35,081 nt of DNA from Selenomonas sp. (GTDB lineage: Bacteria; Bacillota; Negativicutes; Selenomonadales; Selenomonadaceae). The stretch covers positions 1-35,081 of the forward strand of contig NZ_JALFCU010000044.1 of assembly GCF_022771645.1 (NCBI RefSeq). The letters run 5' to 3'. This document shows, piece by piece, positions 1 to 8,329 of this stretch. The notes below the pieces were generated by a model, which saw only the letters and a list, made by a program, of their open reading frames with translations, was not told the origin of the DNA and did not search any database. Within the stretch, counting starts at the first letter, position 1. Every line of letters starts with the position of its first letter. A program made the translations under genes and the position numbers.

Positions 1-59
1 GGTTAAGACACCGCCCTTTCACGGCGGGTTCATGGGTTCGAATCCCATTGGCGTCACCA
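1..59 (+). tRNA. tRNA-Glu (UUC), 5' end outside the window
   Basis: The anticodon stem-loop at 11-27 carries anticodon TTC in the loop CTTTCAC. A T-arm (ATGGG, TTCGAAT loop, CCCAT) and an encoded CCA at 57-59 follow. The acceptor 5' strand and part of the D-arm lie before base 1, so the gene is partial. It sits 1 bp before tRNA-Val and is probably the tail of a tRNA operon. Confidence 0.93.
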
Positions 60-60
60 T

Positions 61-136
61 GGGCGATTAGCTCAGATGGGAGAGCGCTTGCCTTACAAGC
101 AAGATGTCAGCAGTTCGATCCTGTTATCGCCCACCA
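61..136 (+). tRNA. tRNA-Val (UAC)
   Basis: A complete cloverleaf is visible. The acceptor strands GGGCGAT (61-67) and ATCGCCC (126-132) pair fully. The anticodon stem CTTGC/GCAAG encloses CTTACAA, giving anticodon TAC (valine). The T-loop is TTCGATC and CCA is encoded at 134-136. It is co-transcribed with the upstream tRNA-Glu and followed at once by a terminator. Confidence 0.95.
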
Positions 137-150
137 TGAGACACATACAG

Positions 151-187
151 GAAGCCGCCGCGGTTATCGCGACGGCTTCGTTTTTTT
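151..187 (+). terminator. Rho-independent terminator of the tRNA cluster
   Basis: GAAGCCG (151-157) pairs with CGGCTTC (173-179), with an inner GCG/CGC stem, followed by seven T at 181-187. It ends the tRNA transcript and lies just past the convergent glucosidase gene. Confidence 0.85.
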
Positions 188-200
188 ATGCTGTTTTTCG

Positions 201-1880
201 TCAGAGTAATACTACGCGCGCTTCATAGGGCAGGAGCGCGCCTTTTTTGTGCGCAGATTCTGCGTAGTTGCTGATGAGCTCTTCTCCATGCACATCATCG
301 AAAAGCGTGCAGGGGACTTCATGCTGCGTCCAGTTGCAGGCAACGAGGAGGCGTTTGCCATCGAGCGCGCGGGCGTAGGCGTAGACGTACGGATCGTCTT
401 CGAGCAGCGGGACGAATGTGCCGTAGACGATGATGTCGTGCGTGTGGCGGAGCTCGATGAGCTTTTGGTAATAGCTAAAGACGGAGTCGGGATCGTTGAC
501 TTCGCTCGCGGCGTTGATGGTCGTGTAGTTTGGATTGACCGCGATCCACGGCGTGCCGGCCGTGAAGCCGGCGTTCGCGCTCGCGTCCCATTGCATCGGC
601 GTGCGGGCGTTGTCGCGCGCCATGTTGTCAAAGCATGCGAGCATCGTCTCGGGGCTCACACGCTTCTGGTCGATGACGAATTGCTGCCAGGCATTCTTTT
701 CCTCGACGTCGCGGCAGTCGCCCAGCGACGCGAAATGCGTGTTCGTCATGCCGAGCTCTTCGCCTTGGTAGATGTACGGCGTGCCTTTCATCATGTGCAG
801 GCACGTCGCGAGCATCTTCGCCGAGCGGACGCGGTATTCCGGTGCGTCGTTGCCGAACATGGAGACGCAGCGCGGCTGGTCGTGGTTGTCCCAGTAGAGC
901 GAGTTCCACGCGCAGCCTTCGAGTTCCGTCTGCCAGCGGTTCAGGATGGCGCGGACATTTGCGAGCTTCGGCTTGCCCGTCGTCCATTTCTCCACGAGGC
1001 TGCCGCGCCCATTGCCGCCGTCGACGTGCTCGAACTGGAAGACCATGCCGAGCTCCTTGCCGTCCGCGCGGGCGTATCGTTTCGCTTCGTCGATCGTCAC
1101 GCCGGCCGCCTCGCCGACGGTCAAGAGATCGTATTTCGACAGCACGCGCGCGTTCATTTCCTGCAAGAATTCATGCACGCGCGGCCCGCTGATGCAGTAC
1201 GGCGAGAAATCGCCGTAGCCGTCGTCTTTCACGGGGCCGTCGGGGAAACGCTGGTCTTTCGAGATCATGCTGATGACGTCCATGCGGAAGCCGTCGATGC
1301 CCTTGTCGCACCAGAACGTCATGAGGTCGTAGACTTCGTCACGCACTAGCGGGTTCTCCCAGTTGAGGTCAGGCTGCTTTTTCGAGAAAAGGTGCAGATA
1401 ATATTGGCCGGTCGTTTCGTCGTACTGCCATGCCGGGCCGGAGAAGCACGATTCCCAGTTGTTCGGCGCGCCGCCGTTCTTGCCGTCGCGCCAGATGTAG
1501 TAGTCGCGTTTCGGATTCGTGCGCGAGCTGCGGCTTTCCACGAACCACGCGTGCTCGTCCGACGTGTGGTTCACGACGAGGTCCATGACGATCTTGATGC
1601 CGGCGGCGTGCGCCGCATAGAGCAGCTCGTCGAAGTCCGCCATCGTGCCGAAATCTTTCATGATGTCGCGATAGTCCGAGATGTCATAGCCGTTGTCGTC
1701 GTTCGGTGACGCGTAGACGGGTGAGAGCCAGACGACGTCGATGCCGAGCGTCTTAAGATAGGGGATGCGCTGCGTGATGCCCTGGAGGTCGCCGATGCCG
1801 TCGCCGTTCGCGTCCATGAACGAGCGCGGATAGATCTGATAGATGACGGCTTCCTTCCACCAAGCCTTCGTTTCTGCCAT
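201..1880 (-). CDS. malL: oligo-1,6-glucosidase, GH13 family
   Basis: This 559-residue cytoplasmic alpha-glucosidase of glycoside hydrolase family 13 most likely hydrolyses alpha-1,6 bonds of isomaltose-type oligosaccharides. The catalytic triad is visible as D201 (in FRMDV), E257 (in TVGEA) and D334 (in NHDQPR). The QPDLN motif and the valine directly after the nucleophile aspartate are the marks associated with oligo-1,6-glucosidases rather than maltases. The start at 1880 is chosen over an upstream ATG at 1940 because AAAGGAGG lies at the right distance before it. It lies downstream of the treR-like gene on the same strand, 105 bp away, with its own candidate promoter. The exact substrate (isomaltose, dextran, sucrose or trehalose derivatives) is inferred; the fold and reaction type are secure. 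The symbol follows the Bacillus name and is provisional. Confidence 0.9.
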   Translation of the reverse strand: MAETKAWWKEAVIYQIYPRSFMDANGDGIGDLQGITQRIPYLKTLGIDVVWLSPVYASPNDDNGYDISDYRDIMKDFGTMADFDELLYAAHAAGIKIVMDLVVNHTSDEHAWFVESRSSRTNPKRDYYIWRDGKNGGAPNNWESCFSGPAWQYDETTGQYYLHLFSKKQPDLNWENPLVRDEVYDLMTFWCDKGIDGFRMDVISMISKDQRFPDGPVKDDGYGDFSPYCISGPRVHEFLQEMNARVLSKYDLLTVGEAAGVTIDEAKRYARADGKELGMVFQFEHVDGGNGRGSLVEKWTTGKPKLANVRAILNRWQTELEGCAWNSLYWDNHDQPRCVSMFGNDAPEYRVRSAKMLATCLHMMKGTPYIYQGEELGMTNTHFASLGDCRDVEEKNAWQQFVIDQKRVSPETMLACFDNMARDNARTPMQWDASANAGFTAGTPWIAVNPNYTTINAASEVNDPDSVFSYYQKLIELRHTHDIIVYGTFVPLLEDDPYVYAYARALDGKRLLVACNWTQHEVPCTLFDDVHGEELISNYAESAHKKGALLPYEARVVLL

Positions 1881-1911
1881 AAAAATGTTCCTCCTTTTCG
1901 CTGTTGCCTCT

Positions 1912-1940
1912 ACGATACAACGAGATGAAATGCAGGGCAA
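1912..1940 (-). promoter_or_regulatory. candidate promoter of the oligo-1,6-glucosidase gene
   Basis: On the minus strand, TTGCCC (1940-1935) is followed after 17 bp by TATCGT (1917-1912). It sits 32 bp before the chosen start, so the gene can be transcribed separately from treR. A TTGTAT half-site resembling half of the tre operator overlaps the -10, but no second half is present. Confidence 0.5.
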
Positions 1941-1985
1941 GTGAAAAAGAAGGAACTTGGAACAATTGAACGGGACGGGCAGCGG

Positions 1986-2711
1986 TCAGACGTGCCGCCG
2001 CGTCGCCGTGTCTTCGAACGCGAAGCGCTCCGGATGGTGGCGCGACTGCGTCCACTCGATCTGGATGCCGTCCGCGTCGAACGTCTGGCTCTCGATGACG
2101 GCGAGGCAGTTGTAGTCGCCGAGGTCGAGGTATCTCTCGTCGTCGTGCGTCGCGCGCTCGACGGTCATGCGACGCTTGCTCGTCTGGATCGTACGGTGGA
2201 GCGTCTGCTCGATGTATTCGTAGATGGAGTCCTCAGCGATGGCGAGCGTGAGGCCGGGCACGAGATCGGCGCGGAAGAGGTTCTTGTCGAGGATGAGCGC
2301 GCGGCCGTCCAGGATGCGCTGACGCCAGATGCGCCAGAGCGGCGCATTCACGGGAAAGCCCGTGCGGACGGCGAGCGTTTCGTCGGCGGCAATCTGCTCG
2401 AAGCGCACGACACGCGTCTCCGTCTGCAGGTGGTTGCGCGCGGCGCTTTCCTTGAACGTCTCGATGCCGCCGATGGAGAACTCGCTCTGCTGCGCCTTGC
2501 GGTAGAGGATGCGCACGCCCTTGCCGCGGATCGGCTGGACGTAGCCGCGCGCAGCGAGGCCAGCGATGGCACGGCGCACGGTGTTGCGCGAGCAATCAAA
2601 TTCCGCCGTCAGCGTGTTTTCCGATGGCAGGAACGATTGGAATGCGTACGTGCCGTCCTCGACGCGCTCACGCAGCTCGCGGAAGATCGTATCAAATTTT
2701 GCTTGCGGCAA
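1986..2711 (-). CDS. treR: GntR/HutC-family trehalose operon repressor (TreR-like)
   Basis: This 241-residue regulator has an N-terminal GntR winged helix-turn-helix (about residues 5-70, with FLPSENTLTAEFDCSRNTV and the wing GKGVRI). A UTRA ligand-binding domain follows (about 90-235), the HutC subgroup arrangement. In TreR proteins the UTRA domain senses trehalose-6-phosphate and releases DNA. Translation very probably starts at a TTG (2711): AAGGAGG at 2727-2721 is 9 nt upstream and no ATG is better placed. The gene is divergent from the treB-treC operon, and a matching palindromic operator overlaps the treB promoter. The specific inducer is inferred from neighbours; the family is clear. 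Confidence 0.88.
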   Translation of the reverse strand: MPQAKFDTIFRELRERVEDGTYAFQSFLPSENTLTAEFDCSRNTVRRAIAGLAARGYVQPIRGKGVRILYRKAQQSEFSIGGIETFKESAARNHLQTETRVVRFEQIAADETLAVRTGFPVNAPLWRIWRQRILDGRALILDKNLFRADLVPGLTLAIAEDSIYEYIEQTLHRTIQTSKRRMTVERATHDDERYLDLGDYNCLAVIESQTFDADGIQIEWTQSRHHPERFAFEDTATRRHV

Positions 2712-2756
2712 AAAGCACCGCCTCCTTGTTTTCCTGTTTGAACATCATTCTCTTGT

Positions 2757-2784
2757 ATTTTATCGAAGCGAGCGCTGATGTCAA
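2757..2784 (-). promoter_or_regulatory. treR promoter
   Basis: On the minus strand, TTGACA (2784-2779), a 16-bp spacer and TAAAAT (2762-2757) form a near-consensus sigma-70 promoter about 45 bp before the treR start. Confidence 0.75.
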
Positions 2785-2847
2785 GTTTTCTCTTTTGTGC
2801 AACAATAGAAAATTCGATAAATTTAACAGAAAATCATAGAAAACGGA

Positions 2848-2876
2848 TTGACTTGTATAAACAAGTATGCTACACT
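2848..2876 (+). promoter_or_regulatory. treB-treC promoter
   Basis: TTGACT (2848-2853), a 17-bp spacer and TACACT (2871-2876) form a good sigma-70 promoter 64 bp before the treB start. The spacer is almost filled by the operator at 2851-2866. Confidence 0.75.
2851..2866 (+). promoter_or_regulatory. candidate TreR operator
   Basis: The inverted repeat ACTTGT-ATAA-ACAAGT is perfect over six bases per arm and lies between the -35 and -10 of treB. It closely resembles the TTGTATATACAA-type sites of Bacillus TreR, and the adjacent divergent gene encodes a TreR-like protein. Binding here would block RNA polymerase; trehalose-6-phosphate would be expected to relieve it. Confidence 0.75.
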
Positions 2877-2939
2877 ACAAACGACAAAGATGTTCAGACA
2901 AGTTATCTAGGGATTCATCATCACAGGAGGACAGCCATC

Positions 2940-4634
2940 ATGGGGAAGTACACGGAGGACGCCAAGGAGCTCTTGCAGCTCGTCGGCGGCAAGGAGAACA
3001 TCGCGGCCGTCTCGCACTGCATGACGCGCATGCGTTTCGTGCTCGGCGATCCGGCGAAGGCGGATGTCAAGGGCATCGAGGCCATGAAAGTCGTGAAGGG
3101 CAGCTTCACGCAGGCCGGCCAGTTCCAGGTCATCATCGGCAACGACGTCGCGTCGTTCTACAATGATTTCACGGCCGTCGCAGGCATCGAGGGTGTGTCG
3201 AAGGACGCGGTGAAAGCAGCAGCGAAATCGAACCAGAACGCGCTGCAGCGCGCCGTCGCCGTCATCGCGGAAATCTTCGCACCAATCATCCCCGCCATCA
3301 TCGTCGGCGGCCTGATCCTCGGCTTCCGCAATTGCATCGACGCGCTGTATCTCTTCGAGAACGGCACGAAGACGCTCGTCGAGATCAGTCCGTTCTGGGC
3401 CGGCATGGACAAGTTCCTCTGGCTCATCGGCGAAGCCGTGTTCCACATGCTGCCGGTCGGCATCTGCTGGTCGGTCACGAAGAAGATGGGCACGACGCAG
3501 ATGCTCGGCATCGTGCTCGGCCTGACGCTCGTCTCGGGCCAGCTGCTGAACGCGTACGCCGTCGCGACGACGCCCGTGGAAAACATCCCCGTCTGGGATT
3601 TCGGCTCGTTCACGGTGCAGATGATCGGCTATCAGGCGCAGGTGCTGCCGGCGATCCTCGCGGCGTTCACGCTCGTGTATCTCGAGAAATTCTTCCGTCG
3701 CATCACGCCGCAGGTCGTCTCGATGATCGTCGTGCCGTTCTGCTCGCTGCTCCTCTCCGTCATCGCCGCGCATTTCGTGCTCGGTCCGATCGGCTGGAAG
3801 ATCGGCTCTGCCGTGTCGTCCGTCGTTTTCTCCGGCATCACGGGTTCGTTCCAAGCCGTGTTCGCCGCCATCTTCGGTTTCATCTACGCGCCGCTCGTCA
3901 TCACGGGTCTCCATCACATGACGAACGCCATCGGCGTCGGCGGCATCCCGGGCATCCTCTCCATCCAGCCGCAGTACATGCCGACGTTCGCGCTCTCCAT
4001 GCTCGTCGCCATCTGCGTGCCGTTCGTGCTCACGACCATCGTCGGCAAACGCCGCGGCATTGACAAGGTCACGGTCGCGGTCGTCGAGGCCGAGACAAAA
4101 GAAGCACTCGCGCCGGCCGTCGCGGCTGACGCAGAACCGGTCAAAGAACTCACGGCCTATGTCGACGGCGAAGTCGTGACGCTCGCCTCGCTGAACGACG
4201 GCGTGTTCTCGGCCGGCATGGTCGGCGATGGTTTCGCCATCCGCCCGGCGGGCGAAGTCGTCGTCTCGCCGGCAGGCGGCACGGTCACGGTGCTCATGGA
4301 GGAATCGCGCCACGCCATCGGCCTGACGCTCGACGATGGCACGGAGCTCCTCATCCACGTCGGCCTTGATACGGTCGCCATGGGCGGCGACGGCTTCACA
4401 TACCTCGTGCAGCAGGGCGATCATGTTTCAAAAGGCGAACCCCTGTTACGCTTTGACCGTGATAAAATCAAGAAGGCGGGTCATCCCGATACGGTCATCT
4501 GCGTCGTCACGAATCCCGGTGATCTCGCGGCGTTCGCCTTCCCGACGGGCGGCCGCGTCGAAGCGGGCAAGAGCACGGTCGCGCACCGCGCCGCTGCCAT
4601 CGAAGCGCCTGCCGCGCAGGTGGCTGAGGTCTGA
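2940..4634 (+). CDS. treB: PTS trehalose permease EIIBC with fused EIIA domain
   Basis: This 564-residue membrane protein imports and phosphorylates a glucoside, most likely trehalose to trehalose-6-phosphate. EIIB is at the N-terminus (about 1-85) with the phosphocysteine C27 in SHCMTRMRF. A glucoside-type EIIC with roughly ten membrane segments follows (about 100-375). The C-terminal third (about 405-550) is a glucose-type EIIA with both conserved histidines, in SRHAIG and LLIHVGLDT; H473 is the expected phospho-site. AGGAGG lies 9 nt before the ATG; the frame stays open upstream without a better start. E. coli TreB lacks an EIIA domain and borrows it from the glucose system, whereas this one is self-sufficient. 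Trehalose rather than sucrose specificity is inferred from treC immediately downstream. Confidence 0.9.
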   Translation: MGKYTEDAKELLQLVGGKENIAAVSHCMTRMRFVLGDPAKADVKGIEAMKVVKGSFTQAGQFQVIIGNDVASFYNDFTAVAGIEGVSKDAVKAAAKSNQNALQRAVAVIAEIFAPIIPAIIVGGLILGFRNCIDALYLFENGTKTLVEISPFWAGMDKFLWLIGEAVFHMLPVGICWSVTKKMGTTQMLGIVLGLTLVSGQLLNAYAVATTPVENIPVWDFGSFTVQMIGYQAQVLPAILAAFTLVYLEKFFRRITPQVVSMIVVPFCSLLLSVIAAHFVLGPIGWKIGSAVSSVVFSGITGSFQAVFAAIFGFIYAPLVITGLHHMTNAIGVGGIPGILSIQPQYMPTFALSMLVAICVPFVLTTIVGKRRGIDKVTVAVVEAETKEALAPAVAADAEPVKELTAYVDGEVVTLASLNDGVFSAGMVGDGFAIRPAGEVVVSPAGGTVTVLMEESRHAIGLTLDDGTELLIHVGLDTVAMGGDGFTYLVQQGDHVSKGEPLLRFDRDKIKKAGHPDTVICVVTNPGDLAAFAFPTGGRVEAGKSTVAHRAAAIEAPAAQVAEV

Positions 4635-4672
4635 GCTTTCACACAACACACACGATAGAAAGGAACAGCACC

Positions 4673-6304
4673 ATGTCATTCCATGACGAAGTCGTCTACC
4701 AGATTTATCCGAAGTCGTTCCAGGACACGAACGGGGACGGCTGGGGCGATCTCGCGGGCATCACGCAGCGCCTCGACTACCTGCGGAACCTCGGCGTCCG
4801 CTACCTCTGGATCACGCCGTTCTACCCGTCGCCGCAGCGCGACAACGGCTACGACGTCGCCGACTACTGCGCCATCGACCCGCGCTACGGCACGATGGAC
4901 GATTTCGACACGCTCGTCCGCGAGGCGAAAGCGCGCGGCATCGGCCTCATGCTCGACATGGTGTTCAACCACACGTCGACGGCGCACGCCTGGTTCCAGA
5001 AAGCGCTGGCTGGCGACAAAACATATCAAGACTACTACATCTTCCGCGACGGCGGAAAGGGTGTGCCGATCACGAACTGGGTTTCAAAGTTCGGCGGCAC
5101 GGCGTGGGAGTATGTACCGCGTCTTGACAAGTCGTACCTCCATCTTTTCGACGTCACGCAGGCCGATCTCAACTGGGAGAATCCCGCCGTGCGCGAAGAG
5201 CTCAAGAACGTCCTCCGCTTCTGGAAAGCGCGTGGCGTCGAGGGGTTCCGTTTCGACGTCGTGAACCTCATCAGCAAGGGCGCGTTCGAGGACGATGCGA
5301 CGGGCGACGGCCGCAAATACTACACGGACGGCCCGCACGTGCACGAATATCTTCAGGAGCTTGTGCACGATGCCGGCATCGACGGCATGGTGACGGTCGG
5401 CGAGATGAGCTCGACGTCCATCGGCAGCTGCATCCGCTACTCGAATCCCGCGGAGCACGAACTCGCCATGACGTTCAGCTTCCATCACCTGAAGGTCGAT
5501 TACAAGGATGGCGACAAGTGGTCGCTCATGCCGCCGGACTTCCACAAGCTCAAGCAGCTCTTTGCCGACTGGCAGGAGCAGATGACGGCGGGCGGCGGCT
5601 GGAACGCGCTCTTCTGGTGCAACCACGACCAGCCGCGCATCGTCTCGCGCTTCGGCGATGACAAAACGTATTGGAAGGAATCCGCGAAAATGCTCGCGGC
5701 CGCCATCCATTTCCTACGGGGCACGCCGTACATCTACCAGGGCGAAGAGCTCGGCATGACGAACGCGGGCTTCACGAGCATCAACGAGTATCGCGATGTC
5801 GAAAGCATCAACTACCACAAGATTCTGCGCGCCGCCGGCCACACGGAGGAAGAGACACTCGCGATCATCGGCGAGCGCTCCCGCGACAACAGCCGCACGC
5901 CGATGCAGTGGACGGCGGGCGAGAACGCCGACTTCACAACGGGCACGCCGTGGCTCGCCGTCAACGCGAACCACACGGCCATCAACGCTGAACAGGAAGT
6001 GGGCGATCCCGGCTCCATCCACGCGTTCTACAAACAGCTTGTGCGCCTGCGGAAAGAACTCCCCGTCATCGCTGAGGGCGGCATCACGTTCCTCGAGCGC
6101 GAAAACGACGACGTCCTCGCCTACGAGCGTACGCTCGGCGAAAAAACGCTCCGCGTCCTCTGCAACCTGCGCGGCACGGAGACGAAGACGGCCACGCCGC
6201 TCGCCGACTACCGCAAGACCACGCCGGGCACGCTGCTCGGCAACTACCCCGAAGAACTGCGCGAAACGTTGCGGCCGTACGAGTGCCTCGTGCTGACGAA
6301 CTGA
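4673..6304 (+). CDS. treC: trehalose-6-phosphate hydrolase, GH13 family
   Basis: This 543-residue cytoplasmic enzyme splits trehalose-6-phosphate into glucose and glucose-6-phosphate. Catalytic D195 (FRFDVVNLISK), E244 (VGEMSS) and D319 (NHDQPR) are present. The stretches YTDGPHVHE, VGEMSSTS and SFHHLKVDY are characteristic of TreC and distinguish it from the oligo-1,6-glucosidase at 201-1880. An AAGGAAC ribosome site precedes the ATG. It follows treB by 38 bp and shares its promoter, so it takes the PTS product directly. A terminator follows 10 bp after the stop. Confidence 0.93.
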   Translation: MSFHDEVVYQIYPKSFQDTNGDGWGDLAGITQRLDYLRNLGVRYLWITPFYPSPQRDNGYDVADYCAIDPRYGTMDDFDTLVREAKARGIGLMLDMVFNHTSTAHAWFQKALAGDKTYQDYYIFRDGGKGVPITNWVSKFGGTAWEYVPRLDKSYLHLFDVTQADLNWENPAVREELKNVLRFWKARGVEGFRFDVVNLISKGAFEDDATGDGRKYYTDGPHVHEYLQELVHDAGIDGMVTVGEMSSTSIGSCIRYSNPAEHELAMTFSFHHLKVDYKDGDKWSLMPPDFHKLKQLFADWQEQMTAGGGWNALFWCNHDQPRIVSRFGDDKTYWKESAKMLAAAIHFLRGTPYIYQGEELGMTNAGFTSINEYRDVESINYHKILRAAGHTEEETLAIIGERSRDNSRTPMQWTAGENADFTTGTPWLAVNANHTAINAEQEVGDPGSIHAFYKQLVRLRKELPVIAEGGITFLERENDDVLAYERTLGEKTLRVLCNLRGTETKTATPLADYRKTTPGTLLGNYPEELRETLRPYECLVLTN

Positions 6305-6314
6305 ATCACGGAAC

Positions 6315-6357
6315 ACGCAAAACCTGCAAGGGATTGGTCCTTTGCAGGTTTTTGCGT
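6315..6357 (+). terminator. terminator of treB-treC
   Basis: A long hairpin pairs AACCTGCAA (6321-6329) with TTGCAGGTT (6342-6350), extendable outward through ACGCAA/TTGCGT. A run of T overlaps the 3' arm. It ends the trehalose operon. Confidence 0.8.
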
Positions 6358-6359
6358 AG

Positions 6360-6388
6360 TTGCGAAACATACGAAAAAGAGGTAGACT
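6360..6388 (+). promoter_or_regulatory. candidate promoter for the acetyltransferase operon
   Basis: TTGCGA (6360-6365), a 17-bp spacer and TAGACT (6383-6388) lie directly after the tre terminator and 31 bp before the next start codon. Confidence 0.5.
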
Positions 6389-6419
6389 GTGACCATCAGA
6401 TTCATGGAGGCGCATGCGC

Positions 6420-6905
6420 ATGGTAACGATTGAAGATGGAATGCAGCATTTGGACGAAATCGCGAAGTTGTTCACAGAATATAAGGACTACATCGCGGTC
6501 GACGTGAGCTTCCAGCCGGCGGATCAGACGACGGAAGAGATCGCAAAGCGCTACGGCGGCGACGGCGGGCGGCTGTACATCGCGTTCGTCGATGGCGCGG
6601 CGGCGGGCTGCATCGCGCTTCATCCGATGAAGGACGCGCACGACTGCGAGATCAAACGCCTCTTCACGCGGTCGGCATTCCGCGGGCATCATGTCGGCCG
6701 GCTGCTCATGCAGCGGGCACTTGACGATGCACGTGCCATGGGTTATCGGCACGCTTATCTCGATACCGTAAAACAACTGGAGGTTGCGAACCTCATGTAT
6801 CATCGCATGGGATTCCGCGAAATCCCAGCCTACTATCACAACCCGCTGCCAGACGTTGTCTATTATTGCCGTGACCTCGTGATGGATGAAACATCTTGCA
6901 AATGA
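6420..6905 (+). CDS. GNAT-family N-acetyltransferase
   Basis: This 161-residue protein has the GNAT fold. A central strand reads GRLYIAFVDGAAAGCIAL, and the acetyl-CoA pyrophosphate loop is SAFRGHHVGRLLM, a variant of the usual RGxGxG/A motif. It is followed by YLDTVKQLEVANLMYHRMGF, typical of motif B. The start at 6420 is preferred to an in-frame ATG at 6414 because GGAGG at 6406-6410 is only 3 nt from the latter and 9 nt from the former. The substrate cannot be read from sequence. It lies 16 bp before the DUF488 gene and probably shares a transcript with it. Confidence 0.85.
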   Translation: MVTIEDGMQHLDEIAKLFTEYKDYIAVDVSFQPADQTTEEIAKRYGGDGGRLYIAFVDGAAAGCIALHPMKDAHDCEIKRLFTRSAFRGHHVGRLLMQRALDDARAMGYRHAYLDTVKQLEVANLMYHRMGFREIPAYYHNPLPDVVYYCRDLVMDETSCK

Positions 6906-6921
6906 AGGAAGCGCATGTATT

Positions 6922-7302
6922 ATGGGAATCTTGAAAACAAAACGCATCTATGAACCGGCAGAAGACACGGACGGCAAACGAATCCTCGTCGACCGCCTCT
7001 GGCCGCGCGGCATGAAAAAAGAACGCGCTGCGCTTGCGGCCTGGGCGAAAGAAATCACGCCGTCGGCAGACCTCCGCAAGCTCTACCACACGGGCGGCCT
7101 CCCGTTCGAAGGTTTTGCGGCCGCGTACCTCGAAGAACTCGAAGCAAGCGACGAGGCGAAAGCGTTCGTCCCGAAGCTCCACGACATGCTCGCAGAAGGC
7201 GACGTCACGCTCGTCTATGCGACGAAGAACGCCGAGCGGAACCACGTGCAAGTGCTCGTGCGGTGGCTCAAGCATCATCTTTCCTCTACGGACGTTTTGT
7301 GA
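6922..7302 (+). CDS. DUF488 family protein (YeaO-like)
   Basis: This 126-residue protein shows the family's diagnostic block VDRLWPRGMKKE near residue 30, then WAKEITPS and a C-terminal VTLVYATKNAERNHVQVL. The function of DUF488 proteins is not established. An upstream in-frame codon would add 12 residues overlapping the acetyltransferase, but AAGGAAG (6905-6911) points to the ATG at 6922. It is the second gene of the GNAT transcript. Its stop codon overlaps the extended -10 element of the next operon. Confidence 0.85.
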   Translation: MGILKTKRIYEPAEDTDGKRILVDRLWPRGMKKERAALAAWAKEITPSADLRKLYHTGGLPFEGFAAAYLEELEASDEAKAFVPKLHDMLAEGDVTLVYATKNAERNHVQVLVRWLKHHLSSTDVL

Positions 7303-7308
7303 TAGAAT
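7300..7308 (+). promoter_or_regulatory. candidate extended -10 promoter of the Panacea gene pair
   Basis: TGATAGAAT contains a TGN extension before the -10 hexamer TAGAAT. No good -35 is present, as often in extended -10 promoters. The start codon of the Panacea gene is 31 bp downstream. Confidence 0.4.
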
Positions 7309-7339
7309 CAGAAGAAAACGGAAGAAGGAGGAGTGCATC

Positions 7340-7774
7340 ATGGCAACGATATTTGATGTAGCAAAATATATCCTGCACGTGAAAGGCGAAATGAGCACGT
7401 GGAAGCTCCAGAAACTCTGCTATTATTCACAGGCATGGACGCTCGCATGGACGGAAAAACCGCTGTTCGAGGAAGATTTCCAAGCATGGCGCAACGGCCC
7501 CGTGTGCCCGGAACTTTTTCACGAGCACAAAGGGCTGTTTACCATCAAAGAAGAGCAACTTCACAAGGGAAATGCAGATGTGTTAACAGAAGATGAGAAA
7601 GATTCCATTGATGCTGTGCTGAAATCGTACGGTGATATGCCGCCGTACAAACTCGTGAATCAGACGCATGCGGAAGATCCATGGAAGAACGCACGAGGCA
7701 ATCTCGACGATCTCGCGTATTGCCACACGGTCATCACGAAGGATGTTATGGGCGAATACTACGGGTCACTCTGA
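7340..7774 (+). CDS. Panacea (DUF4065/SocA-like) domain protein, probable antitoxin
   Basis: This 144-residue protein is almost entirely a Panacea domain. It shows the N-terminal signature STWKLQKLCYYSQAW (about residues 20-34) and FQAWRNGPVCPELFHEH (about 50-66). Panacea proteins are known as versatile antitoxins encoded beside many unrelated toxins, and as proteolysis adaptors (SocA). AAGGAGGAG lies 6 nt before the ATG. Its TGA overlaps the ATG of the next gene by one base, so the two are translationally coupled, the usual layout of a two-gene toxin-antitoxin operon. The domain call is firm; the antitoxin role is inferred from family and layout. Confidence 0.85.
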   Translation: MATIFDVAKYILHVKGEMSTWKLQKLCYYSQAWTLAWTEKPLFEEDFQAWRNGPVCPELFHEHKGLFTIKEEQLHKGNADVLTEDEKDSIDAVLKSYGDMPPYKLVNQTHAEDPWKNARGNLDDLAYCHTVITKDVMGEYYGSL

Positions 7775-8241
7775 TGGCAAAGAAAAAGAAAAACATCATA
7801 AAGCCCAGGGTCGCAGATGAGCATCGCATCATTAAGCCACGACAGGAACAGGACGAGAATATCACAGGCTATCCTGTGTTCCGCTATGACATGATTGATC
7901 GCGACGGACCTTTCGCTTTCCATCTTGCGCGCAAAGACTTCAACCATCGCCTCGTGCTTGAAAAGATCATGACGTATTCCTGCATGACGTGGACTGACAT
8001 CCGCATGCAGACCCATGACCGCTCGAACAAGTCAAAGCATCATCCGCTGGAGGATGCTTCGCGGCTGTCAGGCGATGCGCAAGAGCGTTTGAAGAAAATG
8101 CATCGTGAGCAGCTCTCCGATGAACTCTTTTCCTTTGCACTCACGAACAAGCTTCGCCTCATCGGCTACCTGCACGGCGATGACTTCCACGTTTTTTGGT
8201 ATGATGCCGAGCATGGCGTGTATCCGTCAGCGAAGAAGTGA
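7774..8241 (+). CDS. unknown protein coupled to the Panacea gene, candidate toxin
   Basis: This 155-residue protein has a lysine/arginine-rich, probably disordered first 30 residues (KKKKNIIKPR). A compact region follows with FAFHLARKDFNHRLVLEK, MTWTDIRMQTH, DELFSFAL and a C-terminal strand block ending DFHVFWYDAEHGVYP. The spaced histidines and the WYDxxH ending could mark a catalytic or nucleic-acid-binding fold, but no family can be named with confidence from sequence alone. Its start overlaps the Panacea stop (ATGA-type coupling) and there is no separate ribosome site. Position argues for a toxin neutralised by the upstream protein. A terminator follows 88 bp later. Confidence 0.75.
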   Translation: MAKKKKNIIKPRVADEHRIIKPRQEQDENITGYPVFRYDMIDRDGPFAFHLARKDFNHRLVLEKIMTYSCMTWTDIRMQTHDRSNKSKHHPLEDASRLSGDAQERLKKMHREQLSDELFSFALTNKLRLIGYLHGDDFHVFWYDAEHGVYPSAKK

Positions 8242-8329
8242 GGGGGTTGCCTTGGTAGAACCGCATACAAGTGCTCGTGTCGCGGTGAGTATCGCTTAAA
8301 AGAAATTTCATAAAGCAGGAAAAACAACG

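Noticed and set aside
2836..2852. Possible catabolite-response (cre) site ahead of treB
   Set aside because: It matches the consensus with at least two mismatches at conserved positions, not enough to support a call.
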